From a virus, in IMG/VR virus record IMGVR_UViG_3300030333_003511, positions 11,268 to 31,414 of that record: 20,147 bases of DNA; one strand, given 5' to 3'. Positions 1 to 7,227 of this stretch are shown piece by piece. The translations under genes and the position numbers were made by a program. Position 1 is the first letter of the stretch; each line of letters begins with the position of its first letter. Under the pieces are notes generated by a model. The model did not search any database and had not been told where the DNA came from. It saw nothing but the letters and a program-made list of their open reading frames with translations.

Positions 1-618
1 AATAGTGTAAAATCTGGTTTTTCAAGCAATGCCCCACTTGATTTTGAAGAAAAAGGAGAATCGCAAGTATTTCAACCTCAATCCCCTCCAACACTTTCTC
101 AGCCATGGGAATTTTCACCATTTGAAAGAAACGATTATGACCCAATTGGAGAAGATAGGGAATTTTTAGATAACCCTGAGGAATGGATTTATAAAGAAGC
201 ACTTCCTGCAGGCAGTGAAAACGAAGGAATTGGAGGTTGGTTAGATATGTTGCGTAAAGGTGCGGCTTATTTAGCTCCTACTGCATCAGCTATGTCCATT
301 AGTCCTGATATATTGAGTAAAGCTGCGTCTAATTTAGCTCCATATTTAGCTGGTACTGCATCAGCTTTAGGCATTACTCGAGAGACACCTCTAGGACCTG
401 AAGTAGAAGTAGAATTTAAACCTGGAAAGTTACCTGTTGGAGAATACGGAGCTCAAGCTCAGTATGGATATGACCCTGCTGGAGGAATGAATATAGATTC
501 TGTCGATATGCAGAGTGATGCTACACAATCAAAGAAAAATACAGGCTATAGCGGTGGTGCTAGTCTGCTGGGTAATTATTTAAGAGAAATGATGGACCCA
601 GGAAGTAAGGTATACTAA
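1..618 (+). CDS. Partial hypothetical virion-associated protein (5' end missing)
   Basis: Frame 1 is open from the first base of the window to the TAA at 616-618, giving 205 codons with no stop. The gene therefore begins upstream, and the ATG at 247 is internal rather than a needed start. I do not recognise the family. The first 80 residues are acidic and rich in Pro, Glu and aromatics. A small-residue hydrophobic stretch (roughly codons 85-130) follows, with an imperfect 25-residue duplication: Y-L-A-P-T-A-S-A at codon 90 and Y-L-A-G-T-A-S-A at codon 115. The rest is Gly-rich and ends in D-P-G-S-K-V-Y. The stop overlaps the next ATG by one base, so translation is probably coupled. Its place ahead of a transglycosylase-like gene and the terminases suggests a virion or ejection protein, which is inference from position only. 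Confidence 0.8.
   Translation, partial: NSVKSGFSSNAPLDFEEKGESQVFQPQSPPTLSQPWEFSPFERNDYDPIGEDREFLDNPEEWIYKEALPAGSENEGIGGWLDMLRKGAAYLAPTASAMSISPDILSKAASNLAPYLAGTASALGITRETPLGPEVEVEFKPGKLPVGEYGAQAQYGYDPAGGMNIDSVDMQSDATQSKKNTGYSGGASLLGNYLREMMDPGSKVY
268..366 (+). repeat. Imperfect 75-bp-period in-frame duplication
   Basis: The 24-base segments at 268-291 and 343-366 match at 22 positions. The period is exactly 75 bases, so the duplication stays in frame and repeats a 25-residue Ala-rich hydrophobic unit (Y-L-A-x-T-A-S-A). It lies inside the partial first gene and looks like a within-gene duplication rather than a regulatory repeat. Confidence 0.75.
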
Positions 619-1406
619 TGGCATTTGACTCTAATTATTGGCTTAACCAACAACAACAAGTAACTCCTAACGAACAAATACCTGGAAGTGTTCCTTATGC
701 AACTCCTAACGTAAACCTTACACAACCTAATACTGGTCAAGTAGGAAGTTCAGTTGCAGCAATGCAGTATAATCCTAATTTTGGAGGTACTGATTTATCT
801 TATTGGAACCGAGATTTTAGAAATCTTACTGGCGGTCCTCTCCAAGTTGCAATGGCAAATGAAGCAATAGCAAATAAAGAACAAGAAGCTAAAATTGAAA
901 TAGAAAAAAATGAGGATGAACTTGATGAATTTGATAGTGAGGAACCGATGACGTATGACAACCAAGGAAACCTTATTACTCAGAAAAAATTAGATAATCA
1001 AAATAAATTAAATGATGAAAACGCTTTAGAAACAGGTGGAGGAGAAGGTTTATTAGGAAAATACATTTCAGAAAAAAATCCTGAATTATATGGTAAAATG
1101 ACTGATAATGCAGGTTTATTCCAAGGAGGAGTAGAAGGAAGGTCATTTGGAAGATTAAAAGACTTTTTTCAAGGTAAAACACCTGGATTATTTGGTAATC
1201 CTAAAAATGAAGATATAGGAAGCGCAAAATTAAGCAAAGAAGACAATAGAGGCGGTAGTGGCTCTGCTAGTAGTTCTGCTGGTGGTCAAACGGAAGATGA
1301 TGAAGGTGGATTATCTGATGAGCAAAAAATAGCTATGGGACAAGCATTTTCACAAATGGCGCAAGGACATAGAGGAAGTTTTGGTAAGTATGGAGATATA
1401 TTTTAA
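618..1406 (+). CDS. Hypothetical low-complexity acidic protein (262 aa)
   Basis: No family is recognised. The N-terminal 60 residues are rich in Gln, Asn, Pro and Thr (a QQQQ run at 11-14). A D-L-S-Y-W-N-R-D-F peptide follows at about 59-67, then a charged Glu/Lys/Asp segment (about 85-140). The C-terminal half is Gly- and Ser-rich, with a GSGSASSSAGG linker near 215-225. The composition suggests a largely flexible protein, perhaps a linker or internal virion protein. The start at 618 overlaps the previous stop (TAATG) and is preceded by AGGAAGTAAGG. The stop at 1404-1406 overlaps the next ATG in the same way. The aromatic peptide recurs at the C-terminus of the next gene product, hinting that both bind the same partner. 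The coding call is firm and the function is unknown. Confidence 0.85.
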   Translation: MAFDSNYWLNQQQQVTPNEQIPGSVPYATPNVNLTQPNTGQVGSSVAAMQYNPNFGGTDLSYWNRDFRNLTGGPLQVAMANEAIANKEQEAKIEIEKNEDELDEFDSEEPMTYDNQGNLITQKKLDNQNKLNDENALETGGGEGLLGKYISEKNPELYGKMTDNAGLFQGGVEGRSFGRLKDFFQGKTPGLFGNPKNEDIGSAKLSKEDNRGGSGSASSSAGGQTEDDEGGLSDEQKIAMGQAFSQMAQGHRGSFGKYGDIF

Positions 1407-2017
1407 TGACTGATTACGAAACAATGATAAGTCAATTTGGAAAGCATTGGGGACAAGACCAAGCAGGTCTTGAAAATATTATGGATACAATAGCTCATCA
1501 CGAATCTAAAGGTCAAAATGTTTATCAGACAGGAGGTGGCCCTGGAGCTGGATTTTTCCAATACGAGACTGGAGCTGGACAAGGAGGGATGACTGCTAGA
1601 AATAGATTGGCTAATTGGTATAAAAGCCAAGGAGCAAATATTCCTGAGTGGTTAATTCAAGAAGGTATGGACGAAAAAGGATTTGATGCATCTAAATTAA
1701 ATAAAGAACAACAAAGAATGATGTTTTTAGCTGATAAGAGGTATGATAAAACTGCATCTCTAACAAAAGAAGCTACTGAAGATATAGCTAATTGGTGGGC
1801 TAAAGAACACTGGAGAGGTGGAGAAGAAGGTTCTGATATATATAAAACTAGAGTTGCTTCATTTAATAGAGATTTAAGAGATAGTAATAGGAATGAAAGT
1901 CAGAATCCAGTAGAATCAACAATGAATGATTATGCCCAAGCTGATAGTGCTTTTACTCAAAAACCAAAAACTCCTTCATATGATGCAGATTTCTGGAATA
2001 AAGATTGGATAGTTTAA
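1406..2017 (+). CDS. Lysozyme-fold / lytic transglycosylase-like protein (203 aa)
   Basis: The N-terminal two thirds looks like a goose-lysozyme or lytic-transglycosylase fold, which cleaves peptidoglycan glycan strands. A helix leads to H31-H32-E33-S34, where E33 is the natural candidate for the catalytic glutamate. A glycine-rich turn and G-A-G-F-F-Q-Y-E (48-55) follow, in the place where SLT enzymes have a G-L-x-Q-type motif. Helical segments follow, including F-L-A-D-K-R-Y-D (107-114). There is no signal peptide or membrane segment. The C-terminal 45 residues are polar and end in Y-D-A-D-F-W-N-K-D-W-I-V. The start overlaps the previous stop (TAATG), with TGGAGA upstream. The distance from the holin-like genes and the association with structural-type genes make a virion-borne entry enzyme as likely as a free endolysin. 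The fold assignment is by eye. Confidence 0.65.
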   Translation: MTDYETMISQFGKHWGQDQAGLENIMDTIAHHESKGQNVYQTGGGPGAGFFQYETGAGQGGMTARNRLANWYKSQGANIPEWLIQEGMDEKGFDASKLNKEQQRMMFLADKRYDKTASLTKEATEDIANWWAKEHWRGGEEGSDIYKTRVASFNRDLRDSNRNESQNPVESTMNDYAQADSAFTQKPKTPSYDADFWNKDWIV

Positions 2018-2767
2018 TTGTATACAATAGATATACATCATAAAGGCGATAATAAGCCTACTACATATATGATTTTAAAAAAAGAAGAGGCGGATGATAA
2101 AAATCTGCCTTATAAGTATTGGAGGGAGGCAAATGAAGGAGAATACGGATTGTCCGATGATGGCTTTGTGGCCAAAGTCATCTCAAAATCCATATATAAA
2201 CCTACTAGTGTGTATATTCGCTATCCCTATGGCTACACTTTTTATAATCCTAATTATACTTCTACTAAGCTTAAAGCGAGTGGTCGCAAGTCTAATACGA
2301 CCATTAGTGGGAAGACTAACTGGGAAGTCTTGTCCAATGGACAGAAGATGAAGAATTTAGCTATGGTCTATGCTCAGACCATGGATTATGATAAAGCAAT
2401 AGAACACGTTCTAGATAATCCTACAAATAATCAAAAGATTATGTGGAAGAAAAGAATGAAGAAGGAGAAGTTCAAAGATATGGTTAGAGAAGAACTACAG
2501 AAATTATTAAATGAACACGGTCTTACTGAAGACTATACTTTGCAATTATTAGAAGAAACTATTATAAAAGCTAAAGATAAAGGTGATATTACTAATCTTA
2601 TGAGAGCTGTAGATAATCTTCAAGATATGCATGGTATGAAAGAAAAACATTTAGTTAAGACTACTGAACAAATAGAAGCAACAAGTAACACTAAGCTTAT
2701 TGACGAGCTTAAAGAAACAGAAGACAAGCTTATTGCTACTAAAACTATTACTGAGGAGTTAAAATGA
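2018..2767 (+). CDS. terS: Terminase small subunit with extra N-terminal domain (249 aa)
   Basis: The protein recognises viral DNA and regulates the large terminase. Residues about 105-150 form a helix-turn-helix-like segment (K-M-K-N-L-A-M-V-Y-A-Q onward). This is followed by the long helical region typical of small terminases: V-R-E-E-L-Q-K-L-L-N-E-H-G-L-T near 156-170, then a second helix to about 210. The C-terminal tail is charged and coiled-coil-like. About 100 N-terminal residues form a separate, aromatic-rich, probably beta domain (Y-K-Y-W-R-E-A, Y-G-L-S-D-D-G-F). The frame follows the previous TAA directly and begins with TTG. The first in-frame ATG (2069) has no nearby Shine-Dalgarno and would cut into the domain, so TTG is preferred, though GGAT before it is weak. 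Codon use in the first half (ATC, GTC, CGC, TCC) differs from neighbouring genes. Confidence 0.82.
   Translation: MYTIDIHHKGDNKPTTYMILKKEEADDKNLPYKYWREANEGEYGLSDDGFVAKVISKSIYKPTSVYIRYPYGYTFYNPNYTSTKLKASGRKSNTTISGKTNWEVLSNGQKMKNLAMVYAQTMDYDKAIEHVLDNPTNNQKIMWKKRMKKEKFKDMVREELQKLLNEHGLTEDYTLQLLEETIIKAKDKGDITNLMRAVDNLQDMHGMKEKHLVKTTEQIEATSNTKLIDELKETEDKLIATKTITEELK
2156..2384. repeat. Cluster of inverted repeats inside the small-terminase gene; candidate pac site
   Basis: Several short inverted repeats lie within about 230 bases. 2156-2182: GATGA/TCATC enclosing CTTTG/CAAAG. 2279-2305: AGTGGTCG/CGACCATT, 8 pairs with one G-T, 11-base loop. 2312-2331: AAGACT/AGTCTT. 2331-2343: TGTCC/GGACA around AAT. 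2361-2384: CTATGGTCT/AGACCATGG, 9 pairs with one G-T, 6-base loop. A direct repeat TGGGAAG sits at 2308 and 2321. By hand count GC is about 39% over 2101-2400, above the surroundings. Packaging-start (pac) sites of several headful phages, such as P22 and SPP1, lie in or next to the small-terminase gene, so this is a reasonable candidate. RNA structure or chance remain possible. Confidence 0.4.
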
Positions 2768-3330
2768 AACGACAAATAGCAATGATGATTATGAGCGCTC
2801 TTAGAAAAGGAAATAGAATGCTTTTAAATCAGTATAAAAGAATGATGGGTTATGATGATACTAGTAAAATGGTTCAAGAAGCCCAACAAATGTTAAAAGA
2901 AGCTAAACCAAAGCAAGTGTTAAAACCAGATGCAGAACTTTCTAAAAAAGCTTTAGAATATAATGAACGATTAAAAGCGATTGGTTCTCCACTTAGAATT
3001 GAAAAAAGCAGTAAAGTACCTGGAAAAACTAGTGAAATGTATGGTGTTTCAGGTATGCCAGATGAGGCTATTATGTCTCCAAGACCTGCAGGTCTTCCTT
3101 CTGCAGGACGACTAGATAATCCAGATATGATTGAAGATATGATGGCACAAGTAGACAAATTGCCAAAATATGCGAAAAGAATGCCTAGATTAGGAGAAAT
3201 GCAATCTCCTAGAATGGGTCCTGACGCAAGTCTAACACCTTTTGGACAAGCTTTAGAAACTGGAAGAAAGGGTATAGATTGGTTATGGGATTTAGTAAAA
3301 AAGAATCCTCTTAACGATAAAATTCTTTAA
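2764..3330 (+). CDS. Hypothetical protein between the terminase genes (188 aa)
   Basis: I do not recognise a family. The N-terminus is basic and Met-rich (M-K-R-Q-I-A-M-M-I-M), followed by amphipathic helical segments to about residue 80. A Pro/Met/Gly-rich middle (about 80-160) contains repeated short P-R or P-S turns, and the protein ends in a Trp-containing helix (I-D-W-L-W-D-L-V-K-K). There is no signal peptide or clear membrane segment. The start is supported by GAGGAG six bases upstream and a four-base ATGA overlap with the small-terminase stop. Its location suggests a packaging or head-assembly role, but nothing in the sequence proves one. The gene also contains a 16-bp perfect palindrome. 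Confidence 0.82.
   Translation: MKRQIAMMIMSALRKGNRMLLNQYKRMMGYDDTSKMVQEAQQMLKEAKPKQVLKPDAELSKKALEYNERLKAIGSPLRIEKSSKVPGKTSEMYGVSGMPDEAIMSPRPAGLPSAGRLDNPDMIEDMMAQVDKLPKYAKRMPRLGEMQSPRMGPDASLTPFGQALETGRKGIDWLWDLVKKNPLNDKIL
3081..3096. repeat. 16-bp perfect palindrome (AAGACCTG/CAGGTCTT)
   Basis: The two 8-base halves are exact reverse complements with no spacer. The core hexamer CTGCAG (3086-3091) recurs at 3101-3106, giving two copies exactly 15 bases apart. It lies in coding sequence between the terminase small and large subunit genes. A spacerless palindrome of this size suits a symmetric protein-binding site more than an RNA hairpin. One such 16-mer is expected by chance only about 0.3 times in 20 kb of random sequence, so it is suggestive and not proof. 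Confidence 0.45.
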
Positions 3331-3348
3331 TAAATTATAGGAGATATT

Positions 3349-3477
3349 ATGCCTCAAGGAAAAGGTACATACGGTAGTAAAAAAGGCAGACCACCTAAAA
3401 AGAAGGGTAAAAAGAAGGATTATAAAGGTTCTGGCAAAAATTATAAAAAAGAAAAAGTAGACGTTAAGTATTATTAA
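3349..3477 (+). CDS. Tiny lysine-rich basic protein with AT-hook-like core (42 aa)
   Basis: A clear TAGGAG lies a few bases before the ATG, and the frame runs to TAA at 3475-3477, filling the gap before the large terminase. The product begins M-P-Q-G-K-G-T-Y-G-S and continues with K-K-G-R-P-P-K-K-K-G. It is about one third lysine, with only three acidic residues. The G-R-P flanked by basic residues resembles an AT-hook, a minor-groove binding motif. From memory, similar M-P-x-G-K-G-T-Y-G proteins are common in marine phages, but this needs a search. A DNA-binding or capsid-internal role is inferred from charge alone. Confidence 0.75.
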   Translation: MPQGKGTYGSKKGRPPKKKGKKKDYKGSGKNYKKEKVDVKYY

Positions 3478-3491
3478 GTCTACTTTATAAT

Positions 3492-4991
3492 ATGGACTAC
3501 GAAGAAAAGTACGAGCAATTACAAGCTCTTAAGAAGTTAAAGAACAATATGGCCTTATTTGGCAAATATTGTTTTCCTACTGCATTAAAGAAGAGTACTC
3601 CTCCTTTTCATACTAATATTTATAAAGATTTAGCAAATGATAAAAAAAGAAGAGTATTAATAGCAGCTCCAAGGGGTACGGCTAAATCTACAGTTACTAC
3701 GCTTATATATCCTTTATGGAAAGCAGCGTTTAAGAAAACTAATGAAGATTTATTTATAGTTATTATATCTGAATCACAAGCTCAATCAATTAACTTCTTA
3801 TCAAGAATTAAGTATCATTTGACTTATAGTACTCAATTTAAACAAATATTTGGAGACTTAGGACCTGAAACAGCTACTAGATGGACGCATACAGATGTTA
3901 TACTTGCAAATGGTGCTAGAATGGTAGCAGTTGGTACAGGGCAAAGAGTTAGGGGTTTTCTACAAGGAGACACTCGTCCTAACTTAATTATAGTAGATGA
4001 CTTTGAATCAGAGTTAAACGCATATACTCCAGAAGCAAGAGCTAAAAATAGAAAATGGCTAACAGAAGCAGTTATACCATCTTTGTCTGATGAAGGCAAA
4101 ATAGCAATGATTGGGACAGTTATATCAGAAGATTGCTTTTTATGTTGGGCAAAAGAGTCAAGTGCTTGGAATGTATTATGGTTTTCTATATGGGATGATG
4201 ATGAAAAAAGTATATGGCCTGAAAGATTTCCTAAAGAAAGAATTTTAGCTATTAAAGAAGAGTTTAAATCTGTAGGAAATATTAATGGATTTTTCCAAGA
4301 GTATATGAATATTGCTCAATCTCCTGATGATGCTCCATTTCAACCAGAGTGGATAAAAATACATCATTATGAATATAAGAGAATACAAGGGCAAAATGTA
4401 TTGATTAAGAATGAAGGAGAGGAAAATGAAGAAATTAAACCTGTGGAGTTGTATACTGGTGTGGACCCTGCATCTTCTCTTAGTGCTAGGGCTGATTATT
4501 TCGTTATTGCTACTATTGCAATCGATAATGATAATAATAAGTATGTGGTAGATATACATAGAGATAGAATATCGCCAGCAGAACAACCAGAGTTAATAAT
4601 AAAACATTATAAAAAGTATAGACCTAGAAGAGTTAAGATTGAGACAGTGGGGTATCAAGAAGCTCTTAGAACAGGTGTTAGGGAGTTAATGAAAGATGAA
4701 AATTTATATATACCAGGATTAGAAGCAGGTGTCAAGCCTAGAAATGCTAAATCTGAAAGATTATTATCGCTTGTGCCATTATTTGCTAAAGGGTCTTTTT
4801 ATTTTAGACCACAAGATACACATGCACAAGGTGAATTTTTATCTTACCCTAAGGGAAAACATGACGATATTATGGATGCTATATGGACTGCTTTAGATAA
4901 AGCAAAACCTTGTAGAAGTGCTAAATTTGAAAGAATTTCTGAAGATGAATGGAGGGATACGAAGAAAAGTCTTGATTGGATGACTATGTAA
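3492..4991 (+). CDS. terL: Terminase large subunit (499 aa)
   Basis: This is the ATP-driven DNA packaging motor and headful or end-cutting nuclease, which docks on the portal. The N-terminal ATPase shows a Walker A-type loop A-P-R-G-T-A-K-S-T at about 59-67. Walker B is L-I-I-V-D-D-F-E at 165-172, and a motif III-like I-G-T sits at 207-209. The C-terminal RNase H-like nuclease shows G-V-D-P-A (D325), K-I-E-T-V-G-Y-Q (E384) and K-H-D-D-I-M-D-A (D458/D459). These acidic residues are the expected metal ligands. Length and domain order are normal for the family. The ATG at 3492 has no good Shine-Dalgarno (the upstream bases are TTTATAAT), so translation may be weak or helped by the gene 14 bases before. 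Confidence 0.97.
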   Translation: MDYEEKYEQLQALKKLKNNMALFGKYCFPTALKKSTPPFHTNIYKDLANDKKRRVLIAAPRGTAKSTVTTLIYPLWKAAFKKTNEDLFIVIISESQAQSINFLSRIKYHLTYSTQFKQIFGDLGPETATRWTHTDVILANGARMVAVGTGQRVRGFLQGDTRPNLIIVDDFESELNAYTPEARAKNRKWLTEAVIPSLSDEGKIAMIGTVISEDCFLCWAKESSAWNVLWFSIWDDDEKSIWPERFPKERILAIKEEFKSVGNINGFFQEYMNIAQSPDDAPFQPEWIKIHHYEYKRIQGQNVLIKNEGEENEEIKPVELYTGVDPASSLSARADYFVIATIAIDNDNNKYVVDIHRDRISPAEQPELIIKHYKKYRPRRVKIETVGYQEALRTGVRELMKDENLYIPGLEAGVKPRNAKSERLLSLVPLFAKGSFYFRPQDTHAQGEFLSYPKGKHDDIMDAIWTALDKAKPCRSAKFERISEDEWRDTKKSLDWMTM

Positions 4992-5007
4992 TTCGTAAAT
5001 TAAGCAG

Positions 5008-7224
5008 ATGGATTATAATAAAAAAGATGATAAAGGCGAAGCTCAGCCCAATATAGTTGCTGATACTGAGGAAATTTTTAGAAAGTATTCTAGCAAAAGA
5101 GATAGTTGGGCACAAGACGCTAAAGAAGACAAAGAGTTTAGATTAGGAAAGCAATGGACTGCTGAACAAATGGAAACTCTAAAGTCTAGAGGACAAGCTC
5201 CTATTGTTATAAACAGAGTTCATCCTGCTGTAGAATCAGCAAAAGCAATGTTAACATCTAATAGACCTTCTTTTAGGGCAGCTCCTAGAGAAGATTCTGA
5301 TAATAAGATTGCTCAAGTTATGAGTAATTTACTTGCTTATATGTATGATATATCAGATGGAAGAACTGCAATAAGACAAGCTGTAGATGATTATTACGTA
5401 ATGGGCGTAGGTTATTTACATGTATACCAAGACCCTATGAAAGATATGGGAAAAGGTGAAGTTTGTTTTCATGATGTAGACCCATTAGATGTATATGTTG
5501 ACCCTAATAGTCGACATAGGTTTTTTGATGATGCTGAGAATATTATAATATCAAAACTATTTACTAAATCTCAAGCAGAAAAGCTTTATCCTATGTATAA
5601 GGATAAGATTAACAATGCAGGAGCTAGTACCTGGGGTAATGATTGGAATGCTCCATCTACCTCTAGAGATGATAATAATACTGTTCATTTTCCAGAAGAT
5701 GTTGGTAGAATTGACAATCAAGATTATTTAAGAGGTTATGAAAGATATTATAAAATTGATGTAGAAGAATTTAGAGTTTTTGAAAAGTTTTCAGGCAAAG
5801 AAGATTTAATGAATGATGATTCATTTGCCGAATATATGAAAAAGCCTGTATTTAAAGTACAGGGACAAATAATAACTGATGCTAAAAAAGCTATGGAACT
5901 TGTTCAACAATTAGAAGAACAAAGAGAACAGCAAATAGCTATGATAGAACAACAAATGGCTGAAGCTGGATATGGTCCAGATGCAGAAAGACCAGAAGTT
6001 CCAGAAGTATTTAGTGAGCAAATTACAATGATGGACCTTGTTGAAGAAGGTCAAGTAGAAGTTGTAAAAGTTACTGTTAAAAGAATTAAACAATGTGTTA
6101 TAATAGGGGACAAAGTATTATATGAAAGAATACTGCCTGTAGAGAATTATCCTATAGTTCCTATTATGAACTTGCATACTAGAACTCCTTACCCGATGTC
6201 TGATGTAAGGCTTATAAAAGGGTTGCAAGAATACATTAATAAAACACGCTCTTTGATAATTGCACACGCTACGACAAGTACTAATACTAAAATACTTGTC
6301 CCAGAAGGTAGTGTTGATATGAAAGATTTTGAAGAAAAGTGGGCACAACCAGGCGTAGCTATTCCTTATGACCCGACAGATGGCGCTCCTGTACCTGTGC
6401 AACCTACTCCTCTTGGAAATGAATTATATACTCAAGAGCAAACAGCTAAAAATGATATTGACCATGCATTAGGATTATATGAGATGATGATGGGTAATTC
6501 ACAATCTGCACCATCTACATATAAAGCTACTATTAGTATTGATGAATTTGGTCAAAGAAAAATGAAATCTAAGTTAGCTGATGTTGAAGCTGCATTAACA
6601 AGATTAGGTCAAATTGCTATTCCTTTAATGCAACAGCTTTATACAACACAAAAGATTTTTAGAGTAATCCAGCCTAATAACTCTATTAACGAATATGTTA
6701 TTAATAAAAAGTTAGTAGATGATAAAACTGGAGAAATAGAAATAGTAAATGATATAACTATAGGCAAGTATGATATTATAGTTGTATCAGGTTCTACGCT
6801 ACCATCTAATAGATATGCAGAATTAGAGTTTTATATGGAAGCATATAAAAATGGTTTAGTAGATAAACAAGAAGTTCTTAAGAAAACAGAAATATTCGAT
6901 ATGGAAGGTGTTTTACAAAGAACTGATACAATTGCACAATTACAAGGACAACTCGAACAAGCTACTGAACAGATTAAAAAGCTTAAAGGTGACTTACAAA
7001 CAAGAGACCGAGAGTCAGTTAATCTTAGAAAGAAAGCTGAAGTCGAGAAATTCAAAGGAGAGCTGGGAGGAATTAGTAATAAAGCTAAAGCCGCTGGTAC
7101 CCTCTATGAACAAAGATTGAGCGATAGTTTAGCCACAATTAAAACTGGCATTAAAGATGCCATAAATAAAAAAACCAGCTCACCTTCTCAAAGTGGCAGA
7201 GAAGCAGCTAAAAGGAGAAAGTAA
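5008..7224 (+). CDS. Portal protein, P22-like (738 aa)
   Basis: It forms the dodecameric ring at the special capsid vertex through which DNA is packaged and ejected. The N-terminal region has the features usual in P22-type portals: K-Q-W-T-A-E-Q near 48-54, then P-I-V-I-N-R-V-H-P near 65-73, and D-P-L-D-V-Y-V-D-P at 158-166. A Gln/Glu-rich helical insertion lies near 295-320. The C-terminal 100 residues form a coiled coil (about 640-690), then a basic tail ending A-A-K-R-R-K, resembling the long C-terminal barrel or tail of this portal class. The length is close to P22 gp1 (725 aa). The start is 16 bases after the terminase stop with only a weak TAAGCAG upstream. The scaffold gene follows after three bases. 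Confidence 0.93.
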   Translation: MDYNKKDDKGEAQPNIVADTEEIFRKYSSKRDSWAQDAKEDKEFRLGKQWTAEQMETLKSRGQAPIVINRVHPAVESAKAMLTSNRPSFRAAPREDSDNKIAQVMSNLLAYMYDISDGRTAIRQAVDDYYVMGVGYLHVYQDPMKDMGKGEVCFHDVDPLDVYVDPNSRHRFFDDAENIIISKLFTKSQAEKLYPMYKDKINNAGASTWGNDWNAPSTSRDDNNTVHFPEDVGRIDNQDYLRGYERYYKIDVEEFRVFEKFSGKEDLMNDDSFAEYMKKPVFKVQGQIITDAKKAMELVQQLEEQREQQIAMIEQQMAEAGYGPDAERPEVPEVFSEQITMMDLVEEGQVEVVKVTVKRIKQCVIIGDKVLYERILPVENYPIVPIMNLHTRTPYPMSDVRLIKGLQEYINKTRSLIIAHATTSTNTKILVPEGSVDMKDFEEKWAQPGVAIPYDPTDGAPVPVQPTPLGNELYTQEQTAKNDIDHALGLYEMMMGNSQSAPSTYKATISIDEFGQRKMKSKLADVEAALTRLGQIAIPLMQQLYTTQKIFRVIQPNNSINEYVINKKLVDDKTGEIEIVNDITIGKYDIIVVSGSTLPSNRYAELEFYMEAYKNGLVDKQEVLKKTEIFDMEGVLQRTDTIAQLQGQLEQATEQIKKLKGDLQTRDRESVNLRKKAEVEKFKGELGGISNKAKAAGTLYEQRLSDSLATIKTGIKDAINKKTSSPSQSGREAAKRRK

Positions 7225-7227
7225 GAA

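Noticed and set aside
247-618. ATG at 247 as the true start of the first gene
   Set aside because: The same frame is open back to base 1 with protein-like sequence, and the bases before 247 lack a convincing ribosome binding site. The gene is better read as cut by the window edge.
3486-3491. TATAAT directly before the large-terminase ATG as a promoter
   Set aside because: It abuts the start codon, has no -35 partner and would put transcription start inside the gene. It is likely chance in AT-rich DNA.
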